From DTWD01 sp963662965 (GTDB lineage Bacteria > Acidobacteriota > Vicinamibacteria > Vicinamibacterales > UBA8438), in contig OY759970.1 of assembly GCA_963662965.1 (NCBI GenBank), positions 4,340,001 to 4,404,000 on the forward strand: 64,000 nt of DNA, given 5' to 3'. The notes under the pieces were generated by a model. That model saw nothing but the letters and a program-made list of their open reading frames with translations, was not told the DNA's origin and ran no database searches. Positions 1 through 8,935 of this stretch are shown here, piece by piece. The first letter of the stretch is position 1; each line of letters starts with the position of its first letter. A program made the translations under genes and the position numbers.

Positions 1-709
1 TCTCGAATGAGGCGTTCGTCCGAGCGGGAAGATCGATGAAGCGGACGAATTCCTTATCCTTATTGCCATCGACATCGGTGAAGCTGTCCGTTTGCCACGT
101 CATCACCGTCGTGAACCGGTCGTGGGCCGGGGGAGTGTGCGAGCACCAGAGCTCCGTGATGATCGGCTGCCAAGTCTTGTGCCAGGTGAACTCGCCGGTC
201 GGGACGTCGGAGACCGGCGTTCCGATGTTGGCCCCGAATGTGTAGAGATGGGTGAAGCCGCGGAAGAACTCGACGTACCACGGCACGGCTTTGGCGATGG
301 CGAGCTGCGTGAAGACGGGGTCCGAGTCGATGAAGACGCGCTTCGGAATGGAGCGGTATTCGTCACGCCAGAACCACGACCCGCCAGAGAGATTGATGTA
401 GAGGTCGGCGTCCTGACAGAAGGCGCGGAGCGCCTCTCGCGACATCCCGTGATACGTCCCGTCAAAGTTGACGAAGCACCAACGCTTCCCCAGCCCGAAT
501 CGGTCGAGCGCGTCATGAATGTAGCGGGTACCGTAGCTCGGGTCGATCGAGATGGCATTGGCGTCAGGATCATAAATGCATTCACCAGTGTCCTCGATAT
601 AGCAGACCTCATGACCAAGGCTGCGGAGGCCGAGCAGATACATCAGCGAACACCAGGTGACACCGCCGAACGGGTAGCGCGCGATGATGCCGGCGAGCAC
701 GATTCTCAC
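1..709 (-). CDS. Glycosyltransferase-like protein (5' part only)
   Basis: The reading frame runs off the left edge, so only about the first 236 residues are visible. It starts at a GTG whose bases overlap the TGA of the upstream ABC exporter gene (GTGA), indicating translational coupling. The N-terminus (RIVLAGIIARYPFGG, then a leucine-rich helix and GHEVCYIED) looks like the first Rossmann strand and helix of GT-B type glycosyltransferases. That assignment rests on fold resemblance only; no catalytic motif is visible in the truncated part. Pairing with an ABC exporter suggests a surface glycan or glycolipid role, which is inference. The antisense frame over this stretch is open but lacks protein-like composition. 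Confidence 0.75.
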   Translation of the reverse strand, partial: MRIVLAGIIARYPFGGVTWCSLMYLLGLRSLGHEVCYIEDTGECIYDPDANAISIDPSYGTRYIHDALDRFGLGKRWCFVNFDGTYHGMSREALRAFCQDADLYINLSGGSWFWRDEYRSIPKRVFIDSDPVFTQLAIAKAVPWYVEFFRGFTHLYTFGANIGTPVSDVPTGEFTWHKTWQPIITELWCSHTPPAHDRFTTVMTWQTDSFTDVDGNKDKEFVRFIDLPARTNASFE

Positions 710-2562
710 GGCGTTGCCCCGGCGGGGGTGTCGAGCGGGTCGCCGTCGAAGAGCGCCCGCTCGTCGAGCGACCGTCCACGCGCAAGCCGTGACCAGAGGC
801 GCCGATACAGCTCGCAGTGCGCCAAGAGTGCGTCGTGGGTGCCGGTCGCGGTGACGCGTCCGTGGTGGATCACGATGATGCGTGTCGCGTCGCGGATCGT
901 CGACAGCCGGTGCGCAATGACGATCGTCGTGCGCCCAGCCCGTAACTGACGGACGCGTTCAAAGACGGCCTCCTCCGAGATCGCGTCGACCGCCGACGTC
1001 GGTTCGTCCAACAGGAGGATCGGTGCGTCTTTGAGAAAGGCGCGCGCCAGGCCGAGGCGCTGGCGCTCGCCGCCCGACAGCGAGGCGCCCGCCTCACCGA
1101 CCTCGGAGTCGTAGCCGTTCGGCAGCGTGGCGATAGAGTCGTGAATCTGCGCCGCCCGCGCCGCCCGCTCGACCTCGTCATCCGACGCATCGAGTTGGCC
1201 AAAGCGGATGTTGTCGGCGACGGTCCCCGCAAGTAGCACCGGGTCCTGCGGCACGAGCGCAATCTGCTCGCGTAGCCGCCGAAGGCCAAACTGGGTGACG
1301 TCGATATTGTCAATCAGCACCCGGCCAGACGTCGCATCGAAGAGCCGCGGGATGAGGTTGATGAGCGTCGTCTTGCCGGCGCCGGTCAGGCCGACGATCG
1401 CCACGACTTCGCCGGGATGCGCATCGAAGCTCACTTCGTCGATCACCGTGCGGCTGCCGTCGTACGAGAAGCCGACATCCTCAAACCGGATGTGACCTGC
1501 GATGACGCCGACCAGCGCGCCCGGAGCGTCAGGGGCTTCTGGTTCAAGCGCGAGGATGTCGCGCACACGCGTGGTACTGACCGCCGCTTGCTGGAGGGAG
1601 CCAATGGTGTGCGCGATGGACGAGATCGGGTCGTATACAGCGGCCATGTAGGCGATGACGACGAGCAGCGTCCCGATCTCCAACGAGCCCTCGAGCACGT
1701 GCAGACCGCCGACGACCAGGATGAGCGCCGTCCCCACGAGCGTCACGCCGGTCACGGCAGCGGAAAACAGCGACTCCTGCCAGGTGAGGGTAAGTCGCGC
1801 GTCGATCGTCTGCGTGCTCGCGCGAACGAACCGGTCATGCTCGTGGCGCTCGCGGGCAAAGCTCTTGATGGCAGCGATCGCCCGCAATGTTTCGTAGGCG
1901 CGCTCAATCAGCCACGACTCGCGCGTCTTGACCGTCTCCGCCCGGCGGACCAGCGTCCGCGTGTGATATCGCAAGCAGAGATAGAGAAACGGCGTCACGC
2001 CGAGCGCCATCACCGCCAGCGTGGCATCGACCTGCAGCAAGATGACGAACATGACGACCAGGTTCAGGCCCGCGAGCGCCAGCGGGAAGACACCTCCGGT
2101 CACAAGGTCGTTGACGCAGTAGGCGTCGGCGTCAAGCCGGTACACCGAATCAGAGGTGCGGTGCGTGACATGGTGCGTCATCGGCAGCGCCTGGAGGTGG
2201 GCCAGCAGCCGGCTCCGAAGATCGTGGACGACGCGTTGTCCCATGTCGACTTGGAGCTGTGTGTGGACCATCCGTGCGATTTCGCTGCCGAGCTGCATCA
2301 GCAGGCCGGTGCCGGCAAACAGAAACAGCAGCGGCACGGCGCCGAGACCCACCAGTGCCGGGATCAAGGTGGCGACCGGCGCCGGGAGCGGATCTCGCAT
2401 CAGCACTTGGTCGACGATGAGCTTGAGTGTCCACGGCGCCGCGGCGGCGAGCGAGATTTCGGTGACCGATAGGATGGTGATGCCGGCGATGCGGGCGCGG
2501 TACGGCCGGAGGAACGAGGCGGTCCAGCGAACAAGTGACCTATCCACGCGGGTGTCCGCCAT
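706..2562 (-). CDS. ABC exporter, fused permease and ATPase (MsbA-like)
   Basis: This 618-residue half-transporter has an N-terminal six-helix transmembrane domain (roughly residues 20-310) and a C-terminal nucleotide-binding domain. Visible motifs are Walker A GLTGAGKTT near residue 390, the signature LSGGERQRLGLARA near 495, Walker B ILLLDEPTSAVD near 517 and the H-loop AHRLSTI near 552. Length and domain order match homodimeric type I exporters for lipids, polysaccharide precursors or drugs. The substrate cannot be told from sequence. It is followed by an overlapping glycosyltransferase-like gene. A divergent propeller gene begins 94 bp upstream, so the short gap must hold both promoters. 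Confidence 0.95.
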   Translation of the reverse strand: MADTRVDRSLVRWTASFLRPYRARIAGITILSVTEISLAAAAPWTLKLIVDQVLMRDPLPAPVATLIPALVGLGAVPLLFLFAGTGLLMQLGSEIARMVHTQLQVDMGQRVVHDLRSRLLAHLQALPMTHHVTHRTSDSVYRLDADAYCVNDLVTGGVFPLALAGLNLVVMFVILLQVDATLAVMALGVTPFLYLCLRYHTRTLVRRAETVKTRESWLIERAYETLRAIAAIKSFARERHEHDRFVRASTQTIDARLTLTWQESLFSAAVTGVTLVGTALILVVGGLHVLEGSLEIGTLLVVIAYMAAVYDPISSIAHTIGSLQQAAVSTTRVRDILALEPEAPDAPGALVGVIAGHIRFEDVGFSYDGSRTVIDEVSFDAHPGEVVAIVGLTGAGKTTLINLIPRLFDATSGRVLIDNIDVTQFGLRRLREQIALVPQDPVLLAGTVADNIRFGQLDASDDEVERAARAAQIHDSIATLPNGYDSEVGEAGASLSGGERQRLGLARAFLKDAPILLLDEPTSAVDAISEEAVFERVRQLRAGRTTIVIAHRLSTIRDATRIIVIHHGRVTATGTHDALLAHCELYRRLWSRLARGRSLDERALFDGDPLDTPAGATP

Positions 2563-2655
2563 GGTACCACTTTGCCGATACGTGGACCGATGCCCGGATG
2601 GAGTCGGGAAAGGCGGTAGAATGATCCGTTAAGTTCTCAGTCGTTGGAGACTCAA

Positions 2656-4020
2656 GTGGTGGTGGCACGAGTAATCCTCACGTTGACGTTCCTGGCCGCC
2701 GTCGTGACGACCGGGGTATTCGCCCAGACGAATTGGCCACAATTCCGTGGCGGCGGTGCCGGCGTCATTGCGGATGATCCTCGGCTGCCGGACCGCTGGG
2801 GGCCAGATGAGAACGTCGCCTGGAAGGTGGACATTCCCGGACGCGCCTGGAGCTCGCCGATCGTCTGGGGCGACCACGTCTTCGTGCTCACCGTGATGCC
2901 GACCGAGGCGAACGACGAGTTGCAGCCGGTCCAACCGATCGAAACCTATCGAGCCCGCTCGCTGGGCGGCTCGATGACCGCCGCAGACGTCGTTCAGCCG
3001 ACCGAGGCTCTGCAGTGGGCGCTCTACGACCTCGAATTCGAGAGTGGCGCGACGCGCTGGATACAGACGCTGCACACGGCGGTGCCGGCGAAGCCGACTC
3101 ATCAAAAGAGCACCTTTGCCTCTGAGACGCCGGTGACGGACGGCAAGCAGGTGTACGTGTATCTGGCGGACATCGGGCTGTTCGCGTTTGACTTTGATGG
3201 CAACGAGGCCTGGTCAGTGCCGCTGGAATGGAGGCCGCGCCGCGACTGGGGGGCTGCCTCCTCACCGGTGCTGCACGACGGACGCCTGTTCGTCGTCAAC
3301 GACAGCGAGGCACAGTCGTATGTCGCCGCCTACGACGCAAGCAGTGGTACTGAAGTGTGGCGGACGGACCGCGAAGAGGGAGAGAACTGGTCGACCCCAT
3401 TCGTCTGGGACAACGACGTGCGTACCGAGCTCGTCACCACCGGGATGGGCGGGGTGCGCTCCTACAGCCTCGCCGGCGAGCTCTTGTGGGAGCTCCACGG
3501 CATGTCGTCGCTCGTGATCCCGACGCCGTTCGCCGCCCACAACCTATTGTTCATCAACTCGGGATATATCGCCGATTCGACTCGGCCCGTCTACGCGGTT
3601 CGCGCCGGCGCGAGTGGGGACATTACGCTCGGCGATGGGAGCGCGAGCAACGACTACATCGTCTGGTCGCATCCGCAGCTGGGATCCTACAATCCGTCGT
3701 CGCTCGTCTACGGCGACTATCACTACACGCTACTCGATCGAGGGATTTTGATGTGTTACGACGCGCGCACGGGGCAGGAGGTCTATCCCCGGCAGCGGGT
3801 GACGGCGGGGACGCTCTTTACGGCGTCGCCCTGGGCGTACAACGGGAAAATCTTCGCACTCAGTGAAGACGGCGACACGTACGTGATCCAAGCCGGCTCG
3901 GAGTTCGCGGTGCTCGGGCGTAACTCACTCGACGAGATGACGCTCGCGACTCCGGCCATTGCGCGTGGGAGTATTTTTATCCGTACGGCGTCAAAGCTGT
4001 ACCGAATTGCGACCGATTGA
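2656..4020 (+). CDS. Secreted PQQ-like beta-propeller protein, copy 1
   Basis: A secreted protein of about 454 residues. The upstream GGAGA at 2646-2650 sits 5 nt before the GTG at 2656, so I prefer this start to the TTG at 2644. Residues 1-24 form a signal peptide (hydrophobic VILTLTFLAAVVTTGV, then FAQT). The mature protein begins NWPQFRGGGAGV and has repeated beta-propeller blades with W- and D-rich turns, such as GTEVWRTDREEGENWSTPF and DARTGQEVY. It resembles the PQQ-binding-like propeller domain, but I see no disulfide ring or heme motif of true quinoprotein dehydrogenases, so enzymatic activity is uncertain. Closely related copies lie at 16476-17840 and 23400-24788. A hairpin terminator follows. 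Confidence 0.93.
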   Translation: MVVARVILTLTFLAAVVTTGVFAQTNWPQFRGGGAGVIADDPRLPDRWGPDENVAWKVDIPGRAWSSPIVWGDHVFVLTVMPTEANDELQPVQPIETYRARSLGGSMTAADVVQPTEALQWALYDLEFESGATRWIQTLHTAVPAKPTHQKSTFASETPVTDGKQVYVYLADIGLFAFDFDGNEAWSVPLEWRPRRDWGAASSPVLHDGRLFVVNDSEAQSYVAAYDASSGTEVWRTDREEGENWSTPFVWDNDVRTELVTTGMGGVRSYSLAGELLWELHGMSSLVIPTPFAAHNLLFINSGYIADSTRPVYAVRAGASGDITLGDGSASNDYIVWSHPQLGSYNPSSLVYGDYHYTLLDRGILMCYDARTGQEVYPRQRVTAGTLFTASPWAYNGKIFALSEDGDTYVIQAGSEFAVLGRNSLDEMTLATPAIARGSIFIRTASKLYRIATD

Positions 4021-4034
4021 AACGGTGGATTCTT

Positions 4035-4071
4035 GGCCCGTCTCAGCACGCTGGGGTGGGCCTTTTCTTTT
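4035..4071 (+). terminator. Rho-independent terminator after propeller gene 1
   Basis: GGCCC at 4035-4039 pairs with GGGCC at 4058-4062, extended inward by several pairs including G-T wobbles to a near 13-bp stem. The stem is followed immediately by TTTTCTTTT. It begins 15 bp after the stop codon of the propeller gene. Confidence 0.75.
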
Positions 4072-4094
4072 GTCTCACGTGAGGAAACAGAACG

Positions 4095-4547
4095 ATGCGT
4101 AGTTGGCTCCCTTTTGTGTTGATGACGGTCCTCAGCTGGGGGACCTACATTCCGACTCTCCACCGCGGGCAGATGGGCCTCGGTGGCAGCGGCGTCCACG
4201 CGTTCCTGATGGTCGGCGTCGCGTATGTGCTGGTCGCGATTGCCGTTCCCGGCATCATGGTGGCGCGCGCCGGGTCGTGGAGCACGTTTACGCCGAACGG
4301 CATGTTGTTCACCATTGGGGCCGGCGTGCTCGGCGCACTGGGCGCGCTCGGCATCGTCCTCGCCCTGGTGAACGGCGGACGGCCGAACGTGGTGCCGCCG
4401 CTCGTCTTTGCCGGTGCGCCCGTGGTCAGCGTCTTTGTGGCGATGCTCTACAACCCGCCACGAGAGGCGCCGTCACCACTTTTCTTCGTGGGAATCGTGA
4501 TGGCCGCGGCCGGCGCCTTTCTCGTGCTGTCGAATCGTCCGCAATAG
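4095..4547 (+). CDS. Small multipass membrane protein (EamA-like half transporter)
   Basis: A 150-residue hydrophobic protein with about four to five predicted membrane segments (residues 4-20, 36-58, 70-95, 100-118 and 125-145). A GAGGAAAC Shine-Dalgarno lies about 6 nt before the ATG. Size and spacing resemble one half of a DMT/EamA-type transporter, where full-length members have ten helices. It would therefore need to dimerise or be a different family. The terminator before it suggests its own promoter in the short gap. Function is unknown; the transporter label is inferred from topology only. Confidence 0.85.
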   Translation: MRSWLPFVLMTVLSWGTYIPTLHRGQMGLGGSGVHAFLMVGVAYVLVAIAVPGIMVARAGSWSTFTPNGMLFTIGAGVLGALGALGIVLALVNGGRPNVVPPLVFAGAPVVSVFVAMLYNPPREAPSPLFFVGIVMAAAGAFLVLSNRPQ

Positions 4548-4572
4548 GGACGTTGTCAGGTTTTGCTCGACG

Positions 4573-5973
4573 ATGGGGTTGCTCTCCAGGCGCACAATGC
4601 TGCAGGCGATCGTGGCGCCGGCGCTTCTGCCGCGACCAGCATTCGGTCAGGCAACTGCGCACCGCGCGCCAAAACCGTTGGCGGGCGGCGCGGCGACCCA
4701 CGACTGGCCGTCGTTTCTCGGACCGACCTATAACAGCGTGTCGACCGAAACGCACCTGAGTCGCACGCTGCCGCCGCCGCTGGTGTGGGAGTTCCCGACC
4801 GGGGCCGGCTACGCCTCGCCGGCGATCGCGGGTGACCGACTCGTCTATCTCCATCGCGTCGGAGGTGAGGAGATCGTCGAATGCCTGCGTTGCGAGACTG
4901 GCGCCACGCAGTGGCGACTGCGCTACGACTCGGTGTACGAAGATCGGTACGGCTACAACAACGGACCTCGCTCGAGCCCGGTGATCGATTCGACGGCCGG
5001 CCAGGTGTTTACGGTGGGCGCTGAGGGCAAGGTGCATGCCATCGAGTTGTCCACCGGGCGCGTCATCTGGCGGAAGGACCTTCGCGTCGACTACCGGGTC
5101 CGACAGGATTTTTTCGGGGTCGCGTCCACGCCGCTGATTGACGAGGACCGACTGATCATCAACGTCGGTGCGCCCGGCGGGCCGACGGTGGCGGCGCTCG
5201 ACCTCGGGACGGGCGACGAGGTCTGGCGCGCGGGGGAGGAGTGGGCGGGCACGAGCTACGCGTCGCCCGTGCCGGCGACGATTCATGGTGAGCGTCGTGT
5301 CTTCATCTTTGCGGGCGGGGAGTCGAATCCACCGAGCGGTGGCGTGTTGTCACTGAATCCGGAGGACGGCGCGATCGACTTTGCCTTTCCGTGGCGGAGC
5401 CGAACCTACGAGTCGGTCAATGCGTCGTGTCCGGTAGTGTTCGACAATAACGTGTTTGTCTCGGCGAGCTATCGCATCGGGGGGGCATTGCTCAACATCG
5501 CGCCAGATTTCTCCCACACGGTGGCCTGGACGACGCCGGAGTTCGCCCTTCACTTCAACACGCCGATTCACCGCGACGGGTATCTCTATGGATTCGACGG
5601 GCGCAACATGGGGGACGCCTCGCTGGCCTGTCTCGACGCCACGAGCGGTGACGTGGTGTGGCGCGCTGTGCCGGAGTGGACCGAGACGTTTGAGCTCGGT
5701 GGACGCGAGCGACGGCAGCTAATGGGGATCGCGCGCGGGTCGCTGTTGGCCGTCGACGGGCATTTCCTCTGTCTCGGCGAGCTTGGACATCTCTTGTGGA
5801 TGGATCTGACGCCCGACGGTTTTCAGGAGATCTCACGCACCTGGCTCTTCGCCGCACGCGAGTCGTGGGGGCTGCCGGTGCTGTCGCGTGGCCTGTTGTA
5901 TGTCACCCAGAACGCGCGGGATCTGCTGACCGGCGCCGGTCCACGGTTGCTGTGCTACGACCTCCGGGCGTAG
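4573..5973 (+). CDS. Tat-exported PQQ-like beta-propeller protein
   Basis: A 466-residue protein with a twin-arginine signal (SRRTMLQAIVAPALLPR, residues 5-21), so it is probably exported folded. The mature part contains DWPSFLGPTYNSVS followed by propeller blades with recurring patterns such as GDRLVYLHRV, TGRVIWRKDL, TGDEVWRAGEEW and SGDVVWRAVPEW. It is more distant from the three WPQFRG propellers in this window and has a different export route. Tat export is often tied to a cofactor, which would fit a quinone-binding propeller; that is inference. It lies 25 bp after the membrane protein gene and may be co-transcribed with it. Confidence 0.92.
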   Translation: MGLLSRRTMLQAIVAPALLPRPAFGQATAHRAPKPLAGGAATHDWPSFLGPTYNSVSTETHLSRTLPPPLVWEFPTGAGYASPAIAGDRLVYLHRVGGEEIVECLRCETGATQWRLRYDSVYEDRYGYNNGPRSSPVIDSTAGQVFTVGAEGKVHAIELSTGRVIWRKDLRVDYRVRQDFFGVASTPLIDEDRLIINVGAPGGPTVAALDLGTGDEVWRAGEEWAGTSYASPVPATIHGERRVFIFAGGESNPPSGGVLSLNPEDGAIDFAFPWRSRTYESVNASCPVVFDNNVFVSASYRIGGALLNIAPDFSHTVAWTTPEFALHFNTPIHRDGYLYGFDGRNMGDASLACLDATSGDVVWRAVPEWTETFELGGRERRQLMGIARGSLLAVDGHFLCLGELGHLLWMDLTPDGFQEISRTWLFAARESWGLPVLSRGLLYVTQNARDLLTGAGPRLLCYDLRA

Positions 5974-6024
5974 CGCAAACCGGCCGAACGCCCCACGCCG
6001 CTCAGTCGCCCGGAGTACGATCGC

Positions 6025-6118
6025 GGGAGCGCGCGCGGCGCGCCCCCGCCGGAACGGAGTGGGGCAAGGGGGCCCCACGAGTGACGGCGACTGGGGTCGG
6101 GGCAGTCAGCCCCGTCTA
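6025..6118 (+). repeat. GC-rich multi-hairpin intergenic repeat, copy A
   Basis: A roughly 94-bp sequence built of consecutive hairpins: a GCGCGC-rich palindrome, a GGGGC...GCCCC stem and a final GGGGCAGTCAGCCCCGTCTA box. Related copies occur at 16335-16427 (reverse), 29674-29767, 41515-41606 and 58947-59040. It ends 3 bp before the next start codon. Confidence 0.8.
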
Positions 6119-6121
6119 AAT

Positions 6122-6568
6122 ATGTACCCCGAACGCCTTGTCGAGCCGGAGCAGCTCAGAAAGGTCCGCCAGCATGCGACCGATCAGCTCGGCCTGCTCT
6201 ACGACGCGAAGCTGGTGCAGCGCATTGCGGCGTTCATCATCGACCAAGTGAGGCGGGGTGAGGTGGGCGATGGCATCACGCACGCGTCGCTCATCCGGGG
6301 GTCGCACGTGCCGTCGTGGGTGGCGCACCGAGGCCTGCTCGCACATGTCTTGACGCTGGTCGCGCTTCAGAGCTACGAGCGTGACGGCTTCTTCTTGACG
6401 GCGCTCGTGCGGTCACGTCCCGACGATGACCTCCCGACGCCTGGGTTTCGCGCGTTTCTCGAGGCCGTCAAGCTGGTGGCGTCCGCCGACGCGCGCGAGG
6501 CAAGCGTCGAGCTGTGGGACCATCACTGGAAGCAGGCGATTAGCCGCTACGACCTCGCGGGGGTCTAG
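6122..6568 (+). CDS. Hypothetical protein
   Basis: A 148-residue soluble protein, mainly alpha-helical by composition, with no signal peptide or membrane segment. I do not recognise a family. The ATG lies directly after the GTCTA box of a GC-rich repeat, so any ribosome binding site would lie within repeat sequence. Codon use is like that of the neighbours and the frame is clean. It converges on the oxidoreductase operon; the two stop codons are about 11 bp apart. Confidence 0.75.
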   Translation: MYPERLVEPEQLRKVRQHATDQLGLLYDAKLVQRIAAFIIDQVRRGEVGDGITHASLIRGSHVPSWVAHRGLLAHVLTLVALQSYERDGFFLTALVRSRPDDDLPTPGFRAFLEAVKLVASADAREASVELWDHHWKQAISRYDLAGV

Positions 6569-6579
6569 CCTTCCGGAAG

Positions 6580-7575
6580 CTAGGAACTCGCCATCTCCAG
6601 ACCACTCTTGATCGGGGCGATACCGGGGAGAGCCCACTCCTCCCACATCGTATCGACCATGCCCTGAATGTAGTCGATGTCCTCGTCAACGAGATGCGCA
6701 AAGCGCCCTTGCTTGACGAGGTATTCACGGACGGGAATGCGCCCCTTCTTGTGCGGGTCGTAGGTGTAGGTCACTTTGCCGTCGATGATCTCGTAGAGGG
6801 GAAAGATGCCGGAGCGGATGCCCAACTCGCCCAGCTCACGCGAATACCCGGGGTGAAAATCCCAGCCTTTCGGACACGGGTCGAAGGTATGGATGAAGGT
6901 CGGGCCGCCGATCTCCAGCGCCTTGCGCGTCTTGTTCATGAAGTCCAATACCGGGAAGGTGGCGCTCGCCGTCGCGACGTAGCGGCAGGTCGGGTGCCCC
7001 ACGGCGAGCATCGGCGCCAGGTTCTTCTTCCACCGGGTATGCATGATTCGACGGGCGCTGCCGGGCGGCGTGAACGTGGTCTGCGCGCCCCAGGTCGTGA
7101 GACCGGTGGCCTGAATGTCCGTATTGGCGGCCGACTCGTTGTCGTAGACGATGATCAGGAGGTCGTAGTCGGTCTGCAGGGCTCCCGACACTCCCGACAA
7201 CCCCATATCGCCTCCGCCGAGGTCCCCGCTGAAGTTGATGACGTTGATCTTCTCCGTGGGAATCTTCCCTTTGCGCATGAGGGCGCGCAGGCCGGCGGCC
7301 GTCCCGACCGCCGACGCGCCGCCGGCACCCAGCTGCGTGTGCATCCAGGGGATGATCCACGGCGTCGTCTGATAGCTGGTGTTCGCCACATACATGCATC
7401 CGGTCGCGCCCGTCGCGATGGTGCGCGGGCCGGACGCCTTGGAGAAGTCGCGCATGACCAACGCCGACTCGCAGCCCTGGCACGTGCGGTGCCCCGAAGT
7501 GTAGAACTCCTCGAGCGGAGCGTCTTTGGCCTTCTTGATCTTTTCGTAGTCGATTACCGGCAGTGTGGTTGCCAT
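6580..7575 (-). CDS. porB: 2-oxoacid:ferredoxin oxidoreductase, beta (TPP) subunit
   Basis: The beta subunit carries the thiamine diphosphate site of enzymes such as pyruvate:ferredoxin oxidoreductase, which convert a 2-oxoacid plus CoA to acyl-CoA, CO2 and reduced ferredoxin. Visible features are HRTCQGCESALV near residue 30, ATGATGCMYVA, and the TPP/Mg motif GDLGGGDMGLSGV with downstream YDNESAAN. At 331 residues it has the usual length. An ATG exists at 7584, but GGAAGG abuts it; the same site is 9 nt before the ATG at 7575, so I chose 7575. It is the last gene of a gamma-delta, alpha, beta operon. Substrate (pyruvate or another 2-oxoacid) is not fixed by sequence alone. Confidence 0.92.
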   Translation of the reverse strand: MATTLPVIDYEKIKKAKDAPLEEFYTSGHRTCQGCESALVMRDFSKASGPRTIATGATGCMYVANTSYQTTPWIIPWMHTQLGAGGASAVGTAAGLRALMRKGKIPTEKINVINFSGDLGGGDMGLSGVSGALQTDYDLLIIVYDNESAANTDIQATGLTTWGAQTTFTPPGSARRIMHTRWKKNLAPMLAVGHPTCRYVATASATFPVLDFMNKTRKALEIGGPTFIHTFDPCPKGWDFHPGYSRELGELGIRSGIFPLYEIIDGKVTYTYDPHKKGRIPVREYLVKQGRFAHLVDEDIDYIQGMVDTMWEEWALPGIAPIKSGLEMASS

Positions 7576-7684
7576 GTCCGTCATCCTTCCTTACCGGGGA
7601 ATGTGCGCCCCGCAGGTGGTGGCGCGCGAGCCGGCCCCGAACTCGTGGATGCGCCCTACCTTCTCGTTCTGTGTCAGTGCTAGC

Positions 7685-8905
7685 TTACTCCCGTAGCCCG
7701 GTCCAGGTGACGATCTCCTCCGGCATATCCCCACGACCGGCGGCCAGCGTCCGCTCGTACATGGTCTTGCATTCCTCGATCGAGATGTCCCGTCCCCCGA
7801 GGCCGCCCATAAAGTTGATCACGTTCGGACGGTCACGCAACGGATAGAGGCAGGAACGGACCTCGTGCAGGAGAATCCCCCCATTGTCGGGCGACCCATG
7901 GGCAAAGTCTCGGTCGATGACGCCCACCCCCTTGAATCGCCCAAGGCACGCCCGTAGCTCTTCGGTGGGGAACGGCCGGAACCAGCGTAGGTTGACGTAG
8001 CCGACCTTGTGTCCCTGCTCGCGAAGGCGTCGGACCGCCGTCTTGGTCGGCATGCACACCGCGCCGATGCCAATCAGCACCGCTTCGGCGTCCTCCGTCA
8101 TGAACTCTGAAAAATACGGATTGTCGTATCGCAGACCAAAGATCTCGTTGAACTCCTGATACGCTTCCTTGATCACCAGCCGGGCCCGGCGAGCGGCTTC
8201 CCAGTTTTGGCGCCGCAGCTCCATTACCCAGTCTTCGTTCACCTGCGGCGCGATGGAGACCGGCTGGTCCGGATGGAGCCGGCGCTCACCGAGGTCGTAC
8301 GCCGGCAGGAAGCGGTTGACCGCGTCTTCGGTCGGCACCTTCACCATATGTTGGGCGTGAGTCAAGAACCCCCCATCCATCGCCAGCGCCATCGGCATGC
8401 GCACGCGCTTGTCCTCGGCGACGCGGTAGCCGATGAACACGTGCTCGAGGGCTTCCTGCGCCGTGCTGGCCCAGCACAGCAGCCATCCCATGTCGCGGAG
8501 GGCCAGGGCGTCGTTGTGCTCGACGCCGAACGCTCCCGGGTCGTCGAGCGCCCGATTACCGACCAGAAAGAGCGGCGGAAGGCGGTCGGTGGCGGTGACG
8601 ACGAGCGCTTCGAACCCGTACATCCACCCCGTGCCGCTGCTCCCGGCGAAGGCCCGCGCCCCGACAGAGCTCGCGTGCTTCACGATCTCAAACTGTGAGT
8701 GCTCGCTGTCTGCGACGATGTACTCGGAGTCGAGCTCGCCGTTCGCGATCATCTGCGATAGCTGATCCATCACCTCGGTGTACGGCCGGATCGGATACGC
8801 GGCAATCACGTCGACATCGGCCAGTTTCACCGCATGCGAGACTGCCTGGCAGCCGGTGAGCAGATCCTCGCGTTCCCACACGTTCACTTCTTGGGCGACC
8901 GTCAC
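7685..8905 (-). CDS. porA: 2-oxoacid:ferredoxin oxidoreductase, alpha subunit
   Basis: A 406-residue alpha subunit that binds the pyrimidine side of TPP. It starts with a typical segment, LLTGCQAVSHAVKLADVDV, then AAYPIRPYTEVMDQL and ADSEHSQFE. The mid part FAGSSGTGWMYGFEAL and the C-terminal transketolase-like region (LRWFRPFPTEEL, GVIDRDFAHGSPDNGG) match PorA. The GTG start has a perfect AAGGAGG Shine-Dalgarno 5 nt upstream. It follows the gamma-delta gene by 30 bp and precedes the beta gene by about 110 bp. Confidence 0.93.
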   Translation of the reverse strand: MTVAQEVNVWEREDLLTGCQAVSHAVKLADVDVIAAYPIRPYTEVMDQLSQMIANGELDSEYIVADSEHSQFEIVKHASSVGARAFAGSSGTGWMYGFEALVVTATDRLPPLFLVGNRALDDPGAFGVEHNDALALRDMGWLLCWASTAQEALEHVFIGYRVAEDKRVRMPMALAMDGGFLTHAQHMVKVPTEDAVNRFLPAYDLGERRLHPDQPVSIAPQVNEDWVMELRRQNWEAARRARLVIKEAYQEFNEIFGLRYDNPYFSEFMTEDAEAVLIGIGAVCMPTKTAVRRLREQGHKVGYVNLRWFRPFPTEELRACLGRFKGVGVIDRDFAHGSPDNGGILLHEVRSCLYPLRDRPNVINFMGGLGGRDISIEECKTMYERTLAAGRGDMPEEIVTWTGLRE

Positions 8906-8935
8906 GATTCCTCCTTCATGACCATGACCACTCCG